Positions 50,201 to 61,968 of a stretch of DNA of 64,000 bases are shown one piece after another. Positions within the stretch are counted from its first letter, which is position 1. Each line of letters opens with the position of its first letter. The position numbers and the translations under genes are program-made. This DNA comes from Rhynchonema sp. JSB1_4 (Eukaryota; Nematoda; Chromadorea; Monhysterida; Xyalidae), in contig JASAMV010004098.1 of NCBI GenBank assembly GCA_030248065.1, forward strand, positions 1 through 64,000, written 5' to 3'. The notes below the pieces were generated by a model, which searched no databases, was not told the DNA's origin, and saw only the letters and a program-made list of their open reading frames with translations.

Positions 50201-53200
50201 TATTTTTGACAATATTTTCGAAGCTGATCTCTGATCTGCCAGCAATATGACGTTTGCCACTGTTGTGACAGATTATGACGGATCAGCACCGATCATGTCA
50301 TAAAAGATGATAGACTAATTTATCAATTGAGTGTGCTTCATGAGACGATTTGTTTTGTTTGATTACCCCAATCCCACATCAACTACTACAGCTGCTCCGG
50401 CATTGGCACCACCCGAGTGTTGCGAAATTCATTGGGCACGATCTTCACAGCGTTGACGACGTTCGAATGCGACAACAATGCAGTTTGGGATCCGACTCGC
50501 GAGTGGAATTGTGTGCCAGGTTAGACTCATCGGTTTGGTGCACCAGGTCATCGTCAGTGTGAAATGCATATCGCCTACATACATACGTGACCAAGTAAAA
50601 ATAGGTACACAAGCTGCGTTTGTCGCTCGCATCAAACATCACTGCGTAAGCGCACGTACATACAAAGTGAATTGTGTGTTTTGGCTTGTGCCTGTTTCCG
50701 ACCAGTTTTCACAGACGGGCGATGCGCCAGAATGACGTCGTGCTGACAATTACACCCTTGATTGCAGTCTGCCAAGATTTGGACAACAACAACGCCATCG
50801 ACGTCACGTACAACGACAACATTGGTTGGTGTCAATTTATCATTGTTAAACTGTGTTTATCAAATCCTGTTATCATTTGTGATAGACACACATGTCCAGG
50901 TCCGGGTGGTGCCTATCACCAAAAGAACAGTGTTGGCTGGGTGAAATGCGATGATCCAACGTATCGATTGGCGTACAACAACGTGCCATTGGGTGGCAAT
51001 GATGTCTCTGTGGTTGGTTGTGGGCTTAGGCTTGGTATAGTCCGACAATAACTAACCAAATTTATCATCATTCCTATCCTAAACAAACTCCCTCTTCAAC
51101 ATAAATATTTCATTTTTACTAAAACAAAATACCAAAAAAAAAAAAAAAATCCAATATTTTTTAAAAATTTTCAAAATTAAAAAAATTTTTAACCGTATAC
51201 ATTATAAAACAAAAAAAAAAAAAATACTTAATTAATAATATTTATACTATACAGCATGTGGGTGAAGCTGAGAGTGGCTGTGTATACCTACTACGTTGTG
51301 AGCGTTACACATTACGGAGTGAGGCTCGCGCATATACATACGTTGTCCATGCAGTCATTTGGTGGTGCTTAGGTATACGAGAGATCCTTCAAGCCGTCTG
51401 TCAGACGGACGCGTAGTTCAGCTGGTTGGAACAGCCGGATCTGTAAGACGCAGGTTTATAGTCTGCAGTGCGTCCATAATGTTTGGTGTGGCTTGGAGGA
51501 TGACATGCACTGTATTCCCAATAGACGATCACGTGTGACGGCGAGGACAATTGGACGATCAATAGTGGTCCGGGTGTGGGTGTGGACCCCGAGCTGTTGG
51601 ACTGCATCCCGCCGCCCGTCAGCTGCACCCGACCAACCACCGTGCCAGCACCAGAAGATGCTACTTTCGATGCTCCGGGACCGTTCGGCGCAACCGAAAA
51701 AGTGCAAATCAGGTGACCTGTTCGGTTTGATGAATTCCAAAGTTGCTATCAAGCACGGTCGGTGATCGATCCGGTATTGCCTTGGCAATGAAAACATCTT
51801 TTACACTGGTCGAAATTAGTGGCATCCGCAATTCTCGAAACACCGTTATAAAAAAATGCCGGACTTTTAAGCCCGATCACCGAATTTATTCCTCTCTTGT
51901 CCTAGTCGACGGGTCTTAGAAGATGTAGTACACATAGCCAGCTGGATTGATATCTGGTGTTTGGTGGGTGTACATGCGTGAACGGTGGCCAGGTTGCCCG
52001 TTTCATCCTGTTTTCACTAGTGGGAGGTGCCCCAATATATCGTCAGTGCAAACGCACAAAATCGCATAATAAAATGCGCTCGATAGCATGAGTTGTTTAC
52101 ACATGCAACCGAACAAATCAAAAAACTTTTCGTTCTTGCAGCTGCGACAATTTCAACTTCTATATTCTGAAGAGCGCGGGCAACGACGCCTACGACAGCG
52201 CTCTGGAATTGACTTGCACAGATGACGGCAATGGGGACCTCGTTGGAGAGTGGAGTCCGACCAACGACGAACCGTGGAGGTGTGAACAAGGTACGGGGAG
52301 AGGTAACGACTTAAGTGTACGTTTGGGCTTGGGTATATCAAACAGGCTGATTAGTCGAGTCTTGTCTGACGTCACGTACTTCACAATTTTTGAAATTTTC
52401 TAAATATCACCAACTTCGACTAGCGTAAAAGTGGTTCCCATCCACTGCCTAACTGGACCCCGGGTTCGACTGCGGCGGCTCCTGGTACCGAGGAATTCAA
52501 TTTGCTCCCTCTTTCGATGTAGTGCAATTCCCTTCATGATCAAGCCCGAAATCACCGCACGATCACTAACCAGTCACACACGCATGCAGATCTGCAGTTC
52601 AATATGATGTTTCAGTTTGCGTGATCGGCGACATGAACTTGCAGCAAGGCGTTGAATACACCGCTGATCCAAACTTCCTCGACAGTAAGTTGCGATTGTC
52701 AGAACGAGATTATTTGGTGGTTACCATAATTTTGGAGAGCTAATTCTGCAATTTTGCGCCTGGCGGCCACCTCTGAAGGCTGCGTAACACTTGATTCCGT
52801 ACGAGGACAGACCTACACCATGTATTCCAGTGTTCTTCACTCAAAAACATGCGTGATCAGACAAATTGAGTATTTGAAACATTCTATGAAATGCAATTGT
52901 CACAATTTGAAGGGGCTGTTGACCACACTGGCCTGACACTTGGCAACGACTACTACTACGAATGGAAGAAGGTCACTCTGAAATGTTCGGACTCGAATCA
53001 AATCCTCACATGTGGCAACTTCGATTACAAACCGGATGAGGTTACTTAACCTGATATTGGCTCGTGCAAATCGGACCGAATTTCGCAAGCCATTATCGCA
53101 GTTTTATATCAACGATTATCTTTATTTTCCACCATATAGTCACCTGTTTTCACAGGCGAGCCGTGCATCAGGACAGCGTCAGTACGAAGCACCGGATGCA

Positions 53201-54644
53201 ATCTGTGTTTCAGGTCGAGGTCCAATGCACTGGCGGTGGTCAATGGGACGTGATCAGCCCGGTCAATGCGAACACCAAGAATCCGGATCAGTTCTACTGC
53301 AAGGATCCGCCGTCCGGACCGTGCACCACGCAACCTGCCTACAAGAATTTGCAGCTCGTACCCAAGAATGCACCGTATAGCGAGGGACAGAGCATTAAAG
53401 TCACGTGAGTTGCTTGGTAAATTATTTTTATTATTTTTTTAATTTTAACACTCAATACATTTTCCATTTTATTGACATACACGGCTGACGGATTGATTTG
53501 CGTGTGGATGGGATCTGCCTTTGACCACGTGACTTTTCGTACCTACATACGAACGTGCTATTTCGAGATTTGTGTTGGTGACACAAACTTTGAGACATGA
53601 AAGATCCCGTGACCAATAAGCAAATTCGATCCGATTTTATCCAGCGACCGATTTTGATAGCATTCCATTTGAACCAAAAAAGATACAGCAAATCCCAACA
53701 ATCAACAACGTTACGCAGATGCAAATACCTGAACAAATACCACTTGCTGGCAGACGGAGATGGTAATGTATACACAGAGCAGCAGACTTGGAAATGCGTC
53801 GGTGGTGACGTGTATGACCCGAAGTTGGCCTGGTCCTGCCCGTACAGTACGTTGTTGTTGTTGTTGCGTGAAGAACGAAATTTCAAAAAAATTAAAATTT
53901 TGCGTTATTTTTAGTTTGCAAGGACTTCGACTTTACTGATGCCGACATTGAGATCGACTGTTCCCCGTCCACAACTACCACGATCACCGGTTAGCGTGTA
54001 TGTCGCAATCAGTGTGTGTACATGCATTCTACCACCAAGCCCTCTATATAGTGACATCATCGAATCATGCATTTTCGGTCAGAACACAAAAAATAGTGAG
54101 CATAGTAAAACAGGACTGTAGGGGCAGGAGGACACTTGAACGATTAACCAACGTGGTTCACTATAAAGAGGATGGACTTGCTTGGTCAGCTTATCTTACA
54201 TGTCAAATCACTTGATGCATCTCAACCACGCACACACAGACAACCAAGGCGTCACGCGTGACGTCTACGTCGAAGGCACTACGTGCACATTGACTTGCAA
54301 GACTGGCGAGGACTTGGAAATAAGCGGAGAGGTCTTCACCGATTCAGAGGTACGTACATACATAGGTATAATTATACTAGATACATAGGTTTGCGTTTAG
54401 CCCAACCTCAAAGCTAAGCCGAAACTGGGGTTCGAGTGAGCTACACGCAGTTCGGTGCACCACCGAGAGTGCTTCACACATTGGCCCCTGGTGGCAGCTG
54501 CGCTTTTAAGAGTTCGAGTCATCGTTGAGTTACAAGTGCATATTTCTTTTGTAGCAAATCGTGTGCGGCGACAATGGAAACTGGGATCACCCGCCAGGAC
54601 TGAGCAGAAAATCGATCAGCAAGTACCAGTGTGGCAGCACCTAG
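44249..54644 (+). CDS. Secreted collagen / CCP-repeat mosaic protein
   Basis: The start exon 44249-44329 encodes a signal peptide (MQLSVALLAACAALVGAF). Exon 44610-44735 is proline-rich (PQPPKPPVFNPPLPPRPN); an exon from 44855 is Arg-rich (RFTIRRRMQLL). The joins between 44855 and 45201 are not resolved. Collagen exons follow: 45201-45386, 45514-45594, 45656-45745, 45895-45951. Then come 25 exons: 46054-46132 and six groups of four, from 46210 to the stop at 54642-54644. From 45201 on, every junction agrees in phase. Each group encodes two CCP-like domains of four cysteines with a Trp before the last Cys. The product should be secreted and probably trimeric through the collagen region; binding or complement-like defence roles are inference. 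AATAAA lies at 54674-54679. I know of no standard family with exactly this order. Confidence 0.85.
45201..45951 (+). other. Collagen triple-helix exons
   Basis: Gly-X-Y repeats: PGDPGQPGEPGEPGKP, GPKGDRGAPGPQKPGPQG, GPKGKDGPAGPEGPKGPKG, NRGAPGPVGPPGDDGQDG and GLDGRPGPG. All four exons begin and end in phase 1, splitting a Gly codon, and two are 81 and 90 bp, multiples of 9 as in classical collagen exons. Interruptions (KPAVPGDELVQ, GPQKPG) are short. The region ends at GGQCCNADPP, where adjacent cysteines could link chains. Confidence 0.9.
47229..47385. repeat. Short inverted repeat in a CCP-gene intron
   Basis: GTGACTTTTGAATTGAGG and ATATTTCGA pair with TCGAAATATA and CCTCAACTCAAAGGTCAC. 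It sits between units 1 and 2 and ends about 90 bp before the next exon. Confidence 0.5.
48267..48476. repeat. TTGCCTTGGTCACGTG intronic repeat with inverted ends
   Basis: The left end reads GGTGATCGGTCCGG and TATTGCCTTGGTCACGTG. The right end is the approximate complement (CACGTGAGCAAGGCAACACGG, then CCAATTACCCAG). It lies 65 bp before the exon at 48541. Confidence 0.6.
48876..49019. mobile_element. Near-perfect hairpin MITE (AAGGCC family)
   Basis: The element 48878-49017 is flanked by TA. Arms of 63 bases counted from TAAAGGCC match at 61 positions and enclose a spacer of about 18 bases. The tips are AAGGCCTAAC; the inner end is GCGCGCTGATTGG. The TA duplication suggests Tc1/mariner-type mobilisation. 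It lies in the intron between CCP units 2 and 3. A diverged copy is at 32219-32356. Confidence 0.8.
51407..51475 (+). tRNA. tRNA-like sequence, probably a pseudogene
   Basis: A 7 bp acceptor stem GGACGCG / TGCGTCC, a D arm GTTC...GAAC around AGCTGGTTG, and a T arm GCAGG...TCTGC can be drawn. The A-box-like TAGTTCAGCTGG is good. The anticodon arm does not form five pairs, the T loop is TTTATAG instead of TTCGA, and spacing before the 3' acceptor strand is off. It lies in an intron of the collagen-CCP gene after a poly(A)-rich stretch (51140-51240). Confidence 0.35.
51757..51893. repeat. CTGGTCGAAA intronic repeat with inverted ends
   Basis: TCGGTGATCGATCCGG with ATTGCCTTGG at the left, CACTGGTCGAAATTAGTGGC in the middle, and CCCGATCACCGAATTT at the right, an imperfect complement of the left end. 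It is the shortest and clearest member of the dispersed family seen in several introns. Confidence 0.6.
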
Positions 54645-54673
54645 ACAGCAGAGGTTGGATCGGATAAATTACA

Positions 54674-54679
54674 AATAAA
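54674..54679 (+). terminator. Likely poly(A) signal of the collagen-CCP gene
   Basis: AATAAA, 30 bases after the stop codon. Confidence 0.5.
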
Positions 54680-55969
54680 GTTCGAAATTCGAAGTACTTA
54701 TCAATGTTTTCAGCACGCGGAGTCGAGACATGGCCGCATAGTGATACTAACATGTCGTGAACACTGTTTGCACATTGAGTGATGTCGCTTAAACTTGTCA
54801 TATTCTGGCCCTTATTTCAATATTCATCATCGATATTTTGTTGGAACCTTCTGCCATAACGTTCGTACGAAGTTTTTGAGCAGGTGCCACGTTTTTGTTT
54901 TTTTTGTCTTTGCTTTTTGTCTTTGCTCTTTTTCTGCTTCGTATCCTCATGAAAACGTGTCAAACATTGTTCATGGCTCTATGAAAGACACACGCAGTCC
55001 CTACATACATAGATTAAGATGCTTGAGTATTTCAAAGAGTCGACCCTTGTTATATTGTCTTTGGCTGAATCTCAGGTCCCAAATTGTCCCCAGTGAGACC
55101 GCTGCTGTGATATCCATAACATAATCCCGTGATATCATTTTTAAATTATTGTAATCTTGTGCCACGGCTTGATATGGTGCTTTTTTACATTACGGGTGCT
55201 TTTACAATTTTCATTATTGTATAGGTCGCACACGAGAATATGCCAACATGTTCACAGTTTTTATCACAGAATATATATGCGTGTCTCATTTTTGTCGATA
55301 AATACTGCATTGAAAGCGTGGATGGGTTTAAAAAAGACAAACTTCACATGAATTACATAACGTTTTTTGTAACAGTACGGACATGGAAAACGCATTACCC
55401 ATGAAACATCAATAAAAAAATCTGTGTAAACTTTGGCTATGTAAAGCGCACACACGGCAGGAACACAAAATTAAATTGGAGGTCTGACAAAAACGAAAAT
55501 GTCTAAACAAATAACGCCGAAAAAATTACAATCTCTCGAAATGTTTGTACATACCAGTTGAATATCATGTTTGAAAACTACCGTCAACGACAACATGTGA
55601 AAAGCAGCATGTTATTGTCGATACCTTTCGCATCTCACGAGAAATCGATATCGAAAACCAACCTGGTCCCATGACCAAATCCAAACAATCAATTCGAAAT
55701 ACAGTGACCCTGGTGAAACCCCTTAAAATAGTGACCAAAAGTTTAATTCCAAAGTTACAATTATCATGTCAACTGGGTAGGCTGCAACAAGAAGATGCTG
55801 ATGTTTCACCAGACAGAACGAGACCGATTTGTAAAAGTCTAATGGGCGATTAGTGTAGTCAGTGCAAAATTCCCGTAGTTTTGTTTGTCTGTCACAGGCA
55901 ACCGTATAACACGGGTACAGTGACATACATATCTGACTGAGATGACAATCACATACTGCTAGTCGCTCT
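54680..55969. other. Convergent intergenic region
   Basis: It lies between the 3' ends of the collagen-CCP gene (+) and the multi-pass protein gene (-). Open frames are short and motif-free. No RNA gene is seen. Confidence 0.5.
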
Positions 55970-57378
55970 TCAAGTCTGTCCAACACTGCGTCTGTTGATG
56001 CGTTCAGCGCTGACTAGGATCATTGCAATACAGACGCCGATGGATGCCAAATGACACAGATTCACGATCAACATGATGATCCTGATCGGTTTGAACGTGA
56101 AACATCTGCGGACATTCTCGCTGAAGCCGTGATCCATTGTACAAGGCAGACAGAACCAGCAGAAGTGCAGTTTCATGAATTTGGTGATGCCCCAGGTCAA
56201 CGCAACCAGTTTGACGAAGCCCAAAATGAACGTGGGTGCGGCAAGACCGAGGTTGGGCTCATGCACGTAGATCGTCATCAGGCAGATGGGCAGGGGTACC
56301 TGAATAACTTGGACACTGTTGGGATTTAGTATGCATTGTCTACCCGCGACTTTTCGTGTCCGGCGGCCTGCACTTATTTTGGGCTGGGCCTATGCCCGGT
56401 TCGAATTTTTCGGGCACGACTTTCAGGGGTCGAATTTAGAATCTTTACCAAAGTCACGGTATCTAACCAATCGATGTTTCGACCCAGAGGTTGCAAAACT
56501 CATAACTGACACGCACGGATCAAATGGCTACTTGATTTCCTATCTTGAGCATCAAGACCACACAACCCCTGGTAGCGCGCCCTTTCTCAGCGCCCTCGAC
56601 GGATGTCCTGTTGGACAAGTTCTTGATAAGAAATAATTCGCTATAAAATTGCTCTTTCGTGCAAGAGCCTGAGAACAAGAAGCGCCCAATTTTAAACATT
56701 AAAACTTGTCCAAATGAACGCACCTCTTCCAACGCAATCACCATACTTTTTGAGATGCGCGCATAGATCATCTTTTCCTGTCCGTGCTTGAGTGTGTAAA
56801 TGATGTCGACCATTTCAGCAACGTACACGAATATCGATACCACCGTGAACACCCAATATGCAATTGTGGCATTTTTGCCTGAATTCAAAAGACAAATAGG
56901 GGAAATCAAAACTGAACCAGCATTATGCCCTATACCGCATAAGGTTTTTGGGAGTGTTTGTGAACTTGCGCAATGCCCCATTCACGTACGGGTGGTGCAC
57001 CAGATCATCGTCAGTGCGACTACACCAGATGGTCACGAAACCAGAACTCTGCATCCGTGAATGCAATTCCTAGTGCACCGCCCGCAATTGAATACGATTA
57101 AAACCTGGCAACTGAATAACTGAATTATGCCAAAGGCAGTGTGTTTTTGACTGCCCGTTTTCGATCAGTTTTCCCTGACGCGCGGGGCAGTGCACCAGGT
57201 CATCATCAGTGCGACACTGCACCAAACCAACCAGTCTCGGTCTCCATGTACGGATACTTCTGTGTCAGCTTGTACGACATGACAATGTCAGCCAGCACAT
57301 CGAGGGTCGATGCAAACAGTGTGACCGCGGCCATGATACGCGCCGGTGGCTGCCGTTCGTAGTACATCTTTTGGGTCG
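55970..57378 (-). CDS. Multi-pass membrane protein, 3' part (family not recognised)
   Basis: Three exons on the minus strand (57378-57232, 56878-56724, 56299-55970) join in phase to about 210 residues and a stop. The first begins TQKMYYERQPPARIMAAVTL and contains a helix LFASTLDVLADIVMSYKL. The second contains YWVFTVVSIFVYVAEMVDII. The third contains FILGFVKLVALTWGI, a Cys-rich FCWFCLPCTMDHG, and a helix IIMLIVNLCHLASIGVCIAMIL. ALEEVPLPICLMTIYVHEP crosses the second junction and resembles the LEDxPQL motif of XK-type scramblases, but this is only a suggestion. The 5' exons are not found. Confidence 0.7.
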
Positions 57379-60300
57379 CTGAAACATCAGCTGGGTGATT
57401 GAAACCGAATATTCAGTTTGCCTCACTCCAATAGTCTTTTGGATCATATGTAGTTTGATACGCGCAATCGTCCACTGTGCCTGTATCGGGGGATCCCAGA
57501 TCCAAAGTGCACATGTTCGAAGTTTTCGATGTCCATGTGTTGCATGCACGCTATGTATTCAAATCTCTACCAACCAAAATATTCATCAACAAGTTTTAAG
57601 CTGCTAGTTACTATTGGGACCATGAGGTTCGGTGACAACTTGCTGCAGCGCTTTGCCGACTCAAATTTACCTATCCGGGTGTCGTGATCATGCTTGGGCA
57701 AGGTTGGAAAATGGAGCAAAAAACATAATGGGCGAAACGAAAACACAAAAACAATTGGAAAGGAATGCCAAACTCACAGGACTCCAGGTGATCCATTGCA
57801 GATAATTATCAATCAGAAATTATTTGAAAGCCGATTTGCAAAATAAGAATAACGCCAAAAGCACAGGGGTGCCGAAGCTTTCTGCAGAATGGCTAGCAAA
57901 GGAAACTTTAACCATTTTACATTGGAAATAATAGGATGCGCAAAAACATGTGGCTCATTAACTTTTCAGCCGATTATTTGAAATACAAAGCCGTGATTTA
58001 AAAAGCCATCTTGGACCCGAACGGAAATTACGATGGTTGGAACATTGGGTAATCAGAGTGTTCAGAACCAGCTGTCACGAAATAAGCCGTGCGTAGAAGA
58101 GTTCTACCTGGAACCCAGCGGAGGCTGTTGCAAAACTCTCGCCGTTCGTGTATTATATTTCAAAACAAAAGGTTTCGTTTTCAATTTGAATTTAAATTGT
58201 TGCAACTCAAGAAGCAAGACGAATCGCCCGGGTGAGTAACTACATACAGTTGGGGCAGGGAAGCATTATGGGCGCAATAAGAACTTCGCCATCAAACCAA
58301 AACTAAAACCGACATGACAAGCGTTGGCCTACTACAGTAAGTGAGCGGTTGTTTGGGGGCTTGGGGGGAACAGAACTCAAATTTATAGCTCTCCGAAGTT
58401 AAAGTTCGAAAATATTTTTGACACCCCAGTTTACATCAGGTATAAAGTCCAAAACTCTCCTATAGCCCCAACAAGACTGATTAATGACTCAGGTAGCGTC
58501 AGGCGGTCATTTGTGCGTTTCCGGCAGCCGCGGAATGTTGTCATTGTGGTGGAATCAACAAGCTTGTTTGTGTATACGTATACGCACACATTGTCATTGT
58601 CCTGTGTGTGTCGGAGAATTCCGGAATTGGTTACCGGTCTGACACTGGGACCTTTCATCAAAACGCCAATTAGGTATATCCAATTTCCGGGAGACCTGAG
58701 TCTGTCAAACTTGTCCGATTCTAAATTGTGACATCCGGTTCATTTAATAATCCATTAGTAGCAGCTGTGACATAACGCAATAGGCACAGGAGGTTCCTTG
58801 TTTCCGTTAACTCCCAAATTTTCTTACTCGGGGGTCGGTTGTGAAAGCAACAGGATGACCAGTTGAAGCGAGCAAAGACCCGATACATAAATTCCGACAA
58901 ATGGCCCATTTTTTTGTGAACTGACCTTGTTAATTTTTTCCTCCGTAAACAGACCAAACCACAAAGCGGTGGGTGGGTTGAGTAATATGACCCTCGCCCG
59001 CGAATTCGAATGTGAATGACGCAGGCCGCCCACCGATTTATGGCGTTTTAGACGCGAAAGCACCGTTGAAATAGTTGCTTATTGTTGAATTCAAACTGCT
59101 GATTAATGCGCGGACAGCTGTTTGGGACCAATATGACACTGGGAGACTGTTTTCGTCATCAAGGGAAATATTCTGCCTGTTTTTCTGCTGTTGACGTTGC
59201 TGCTCGGTTGACTGACACACAACATGAAACGTGACAAAAGTTCTTCTTAAAGTCGGTTCGGGATATTTGGACCCTGAAATGACAGAACCCGGTTGAAAAT
59301 CAGCCATTATCTAGAGTAAGCACTTAACCGCTTCTACTTTTCATCCCAACTCAAGGTACATATATGCAGCGTGTGGCTCAGAGGTCACCTGACATAAACA
59401 AGTAGGCAACCTGAATTTTTTCCCCACCGGTTAGGCACATGGTGGTGTTTGGTGTCTGAGACATATTTCAGCGCACCAAAAAAGAAATTCATCCCCGTGT
59501 GAGAACCACATATTATGACCACAAGTATCCAAATGGTCGAAGCTGAACAAACGTATGTATAGTCATTGAGCTTTAAAAATCCAACGCCGTGCATAAGGTT
59601 GGTTCAGGAAAAATTTTACGTCAAAAACCTAAATTCACAGAGCATGAACTAGATTTATGGCTGACGCATTATACTCCCTCCCATACAACCACACTTTTGG
59701 GGATGGGAAACTTCGAGTGGCTTTTATGCATCGAATAAATTACACGGAGCACATTACGCACAAACGTACGCTAAGTAAGACAGAACCATTTGGTAACTGC
59801 ACCGACAATGTTTCTACATCTCGCGGCAGTGGGACAAGGTGAGTTGACGCAGGAAAGTTTGCGAAAATAAGAACCGCAATGGATTCGGGTTCCTGCCATA
59901 TCAGAGAACATGACAAAAAACGCTCGATTTTTATACCAGCACCGAGCGGTCGCTCCCAGTCTGAGCCTGGCACCGGATAAAGTCAATTTGACAACGCCAA
60001 CTATGCCTTGCAGAAGTGAAACATGTATGGGTACCTATAACTCGTTTGCTGGTGTTTAGTTGGTCTTTTACAAGTTGTTGATGTCGCTCGAACAGTTGTT
60101 TCAAGAGTCTGCGGCGACATTGCAAAAGGTGTAAGTCTGGCATCCGGGGATAGGTATACACCTCATATGCGCACTTACTACACCATTGCAGGTACTACAA
60201 AAGGCACACTTGTCTTGGCTTGTTGGTAGGCGGTCCACTTGATCGACTGCCTCCCACAAGCTTCCTTGAAACGAAAAAGAAAATCTCCGAACGCTTCTGC

Positions 60301-61968
60301 ATGGAGAAAAAGAATCCGCGCACAAAGTCAAAAAATTGGTTACATTCACGCAGAATGTTCCAGAGCGCCTCAATTCAAACTGGACCTTGTTTCTCGGTCT
60401 GAGGCTTTTGGTGTTGAAAGTCGAGAAATGCATCAACAGGCAGCCACTCCAAACGTTGCAATATTTTGTCGCATTGCACACTTTCAGGTTCGTGCTTGCA
60501 TGACAAATGACAGGTCCCCTGTTCTGGGAATACCGCTGTCGCTAGTTATTGACAGGTTATTTTTCATATCTGTGAGCCGGCGTTGAAAAGCAGTCGTCAT
60601 TTCTTGCGCAAAAGAAAAAACGTGCAAAAACATGAAACGTTTTTCGATTATCAATCCCAATAACTCAGTGCACTACACGCAGTTTTATCTTTGTTCGTGC
60701 GTGAATTGCACACAGCCTGGGGTACATACTTGTAAAGCTTGGGCTAGTTTTTTAGGCTTGGTCGAGCCTGTGCGAAAGCCTGCATAATCCTATAACCTGA
60801 ATGCACAGTCCAATCTTAGGACCAAGTGCATGCCTAGCCCCGGGCCTCAATTACCGCTCGTAGCGAGCTGCACTAGTACCCATTTCGGACACCCACGACA
60901 ACACAGTGGCGCGCTGCGTTTAGTCATCGATACCCACACCCACACCAAGTGACGGGATGAGTAAATGACAACCCTTCTGCTACTTGGACCACGGTTCTAT
61001 TACTTCTACCTGGCTGTAAACTAACTCGGTAAAAGTTTGTGGATATGGAGCGCCACAGATATTGAGTTCGAAACATCAGCCAATTGCAAGCTAATAGCCA
61101 CTGGCTAACCGGCTGATGTTTCAAACAGGAGAGTGCAATTGGGCCCATCTCGCAGCCAGCAAATTTGATCATACTACGGAGTGCGGCTGTATAAAGAGCG
61201 AATGTCGAATAATAAAGGGATTACAAGCAAAATAGGATTTAGAACCTAACACAAACCAGTGACCCAAAGTGATGCATTTCTGCGCAAGCACGCAACGCTG
61301 ATGCGGTTTATTGGTGGCAAGTTGTTAGCAGGGTTCAGGAACATGCGAACAACTGTGGATAATACAGTTACGCTGTGTTGACGAGATGCACCCATCGGTT
61401 AAAGTTGCGGCCCCATGATAAATCCTTCCTTCGATGCAGTGTCGAACCTTTTTGAAACGCTTTGAAAACAGAAAAACGCAGGGGTGCATTGCACAGGCCC
61501 AGACCAACCAGAGCAGCTTGCTGGAACACATGAGAAAAAACAGCTGCCTCTGACTGAACTAAACTCCAACTCCATGCACCTAATATGGATCGAATTTTTA
61601 TGATAGTCGCGGGTTCTCCGAAGAGGCACACACGCAATGTTTGGCAATACATAATGAACCGCTGAAACCGACGGTGCGGCAACGAGCCAGACCATGTTCC
61701 AATGACTAATTGGACTTCTTGTGCGGTTTTAGCCTTATGTGGTTTCAATACCAGGACCACGCTTGAACGGTCGTCTTTTATTTCCAACAAGCATATGCTA
61801 ACGGACACAGGCCACAGACAGATACACAAAACAAAAGACCACTGCAACGTACAAAACTAGTAAAAACGAACAAGAAGCAAAGAGATAGTACGATCATTAG
61901 GATAATGCCAAGATACACATAAATAGCCATGTTTTTTGCAAAGATACAATAAACGACAGAGAGTAGGA
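57379..61968. other. 4.6 kb without an assigned gene
   Basis: It should hold the 5' exons of the gene at 55970-57378. One candidate on the minus strand near 58930-59065 reads RARVILLNPPTALWFGLF and is followed by a good donor GTCAGT. Another is the ATG-led hydrophilic frame ending at 59307. Neither has family support. A small inverted pair GAAACATCAGC / GCTGATGTTTC lies at 61071-61121. A hydrophobic minus frame at 61778-61972 overlaps the RBBP5 3' end and is probably fortuitous. Confidence 0.4.

Larger units (their letters stand above)
46054..54644 (+). repeat. Six tandem four-exon units encoding twelve CCP-like domains
   Basis: Unit exons have fixed phases (2-1, 1-1, 1-0, 0-2). Unit 1: 46210-46334, 46477-46533, 46622-46731, 47012-47184. 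Unit 2: 47477-47601, 47709-47768, 47890-48014, 48541-48716. Unit 3: 49259-49386, 49452-49514, 49602-49711, 49955-50142. Unit 4: 50392-50519, 50768-50824, 50900-51009, 51525-51712. Unit 5: 52142-52290, 52616-52684, 52913-53040, 53214-53404. Unit 6: 53719-53846, 53915-53989, 54249-54349, 54555-54644, where the last exon is shortened by the stop. Typical residues are WDCVP at the end of exon 1, VC......V.Y in exon 2, one Cys in exon 3, and TITCDG..NW then C...P..C in exon 4. Exon 46054-46132 supplies the first half of the leading domain. Confidence 0.88.
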
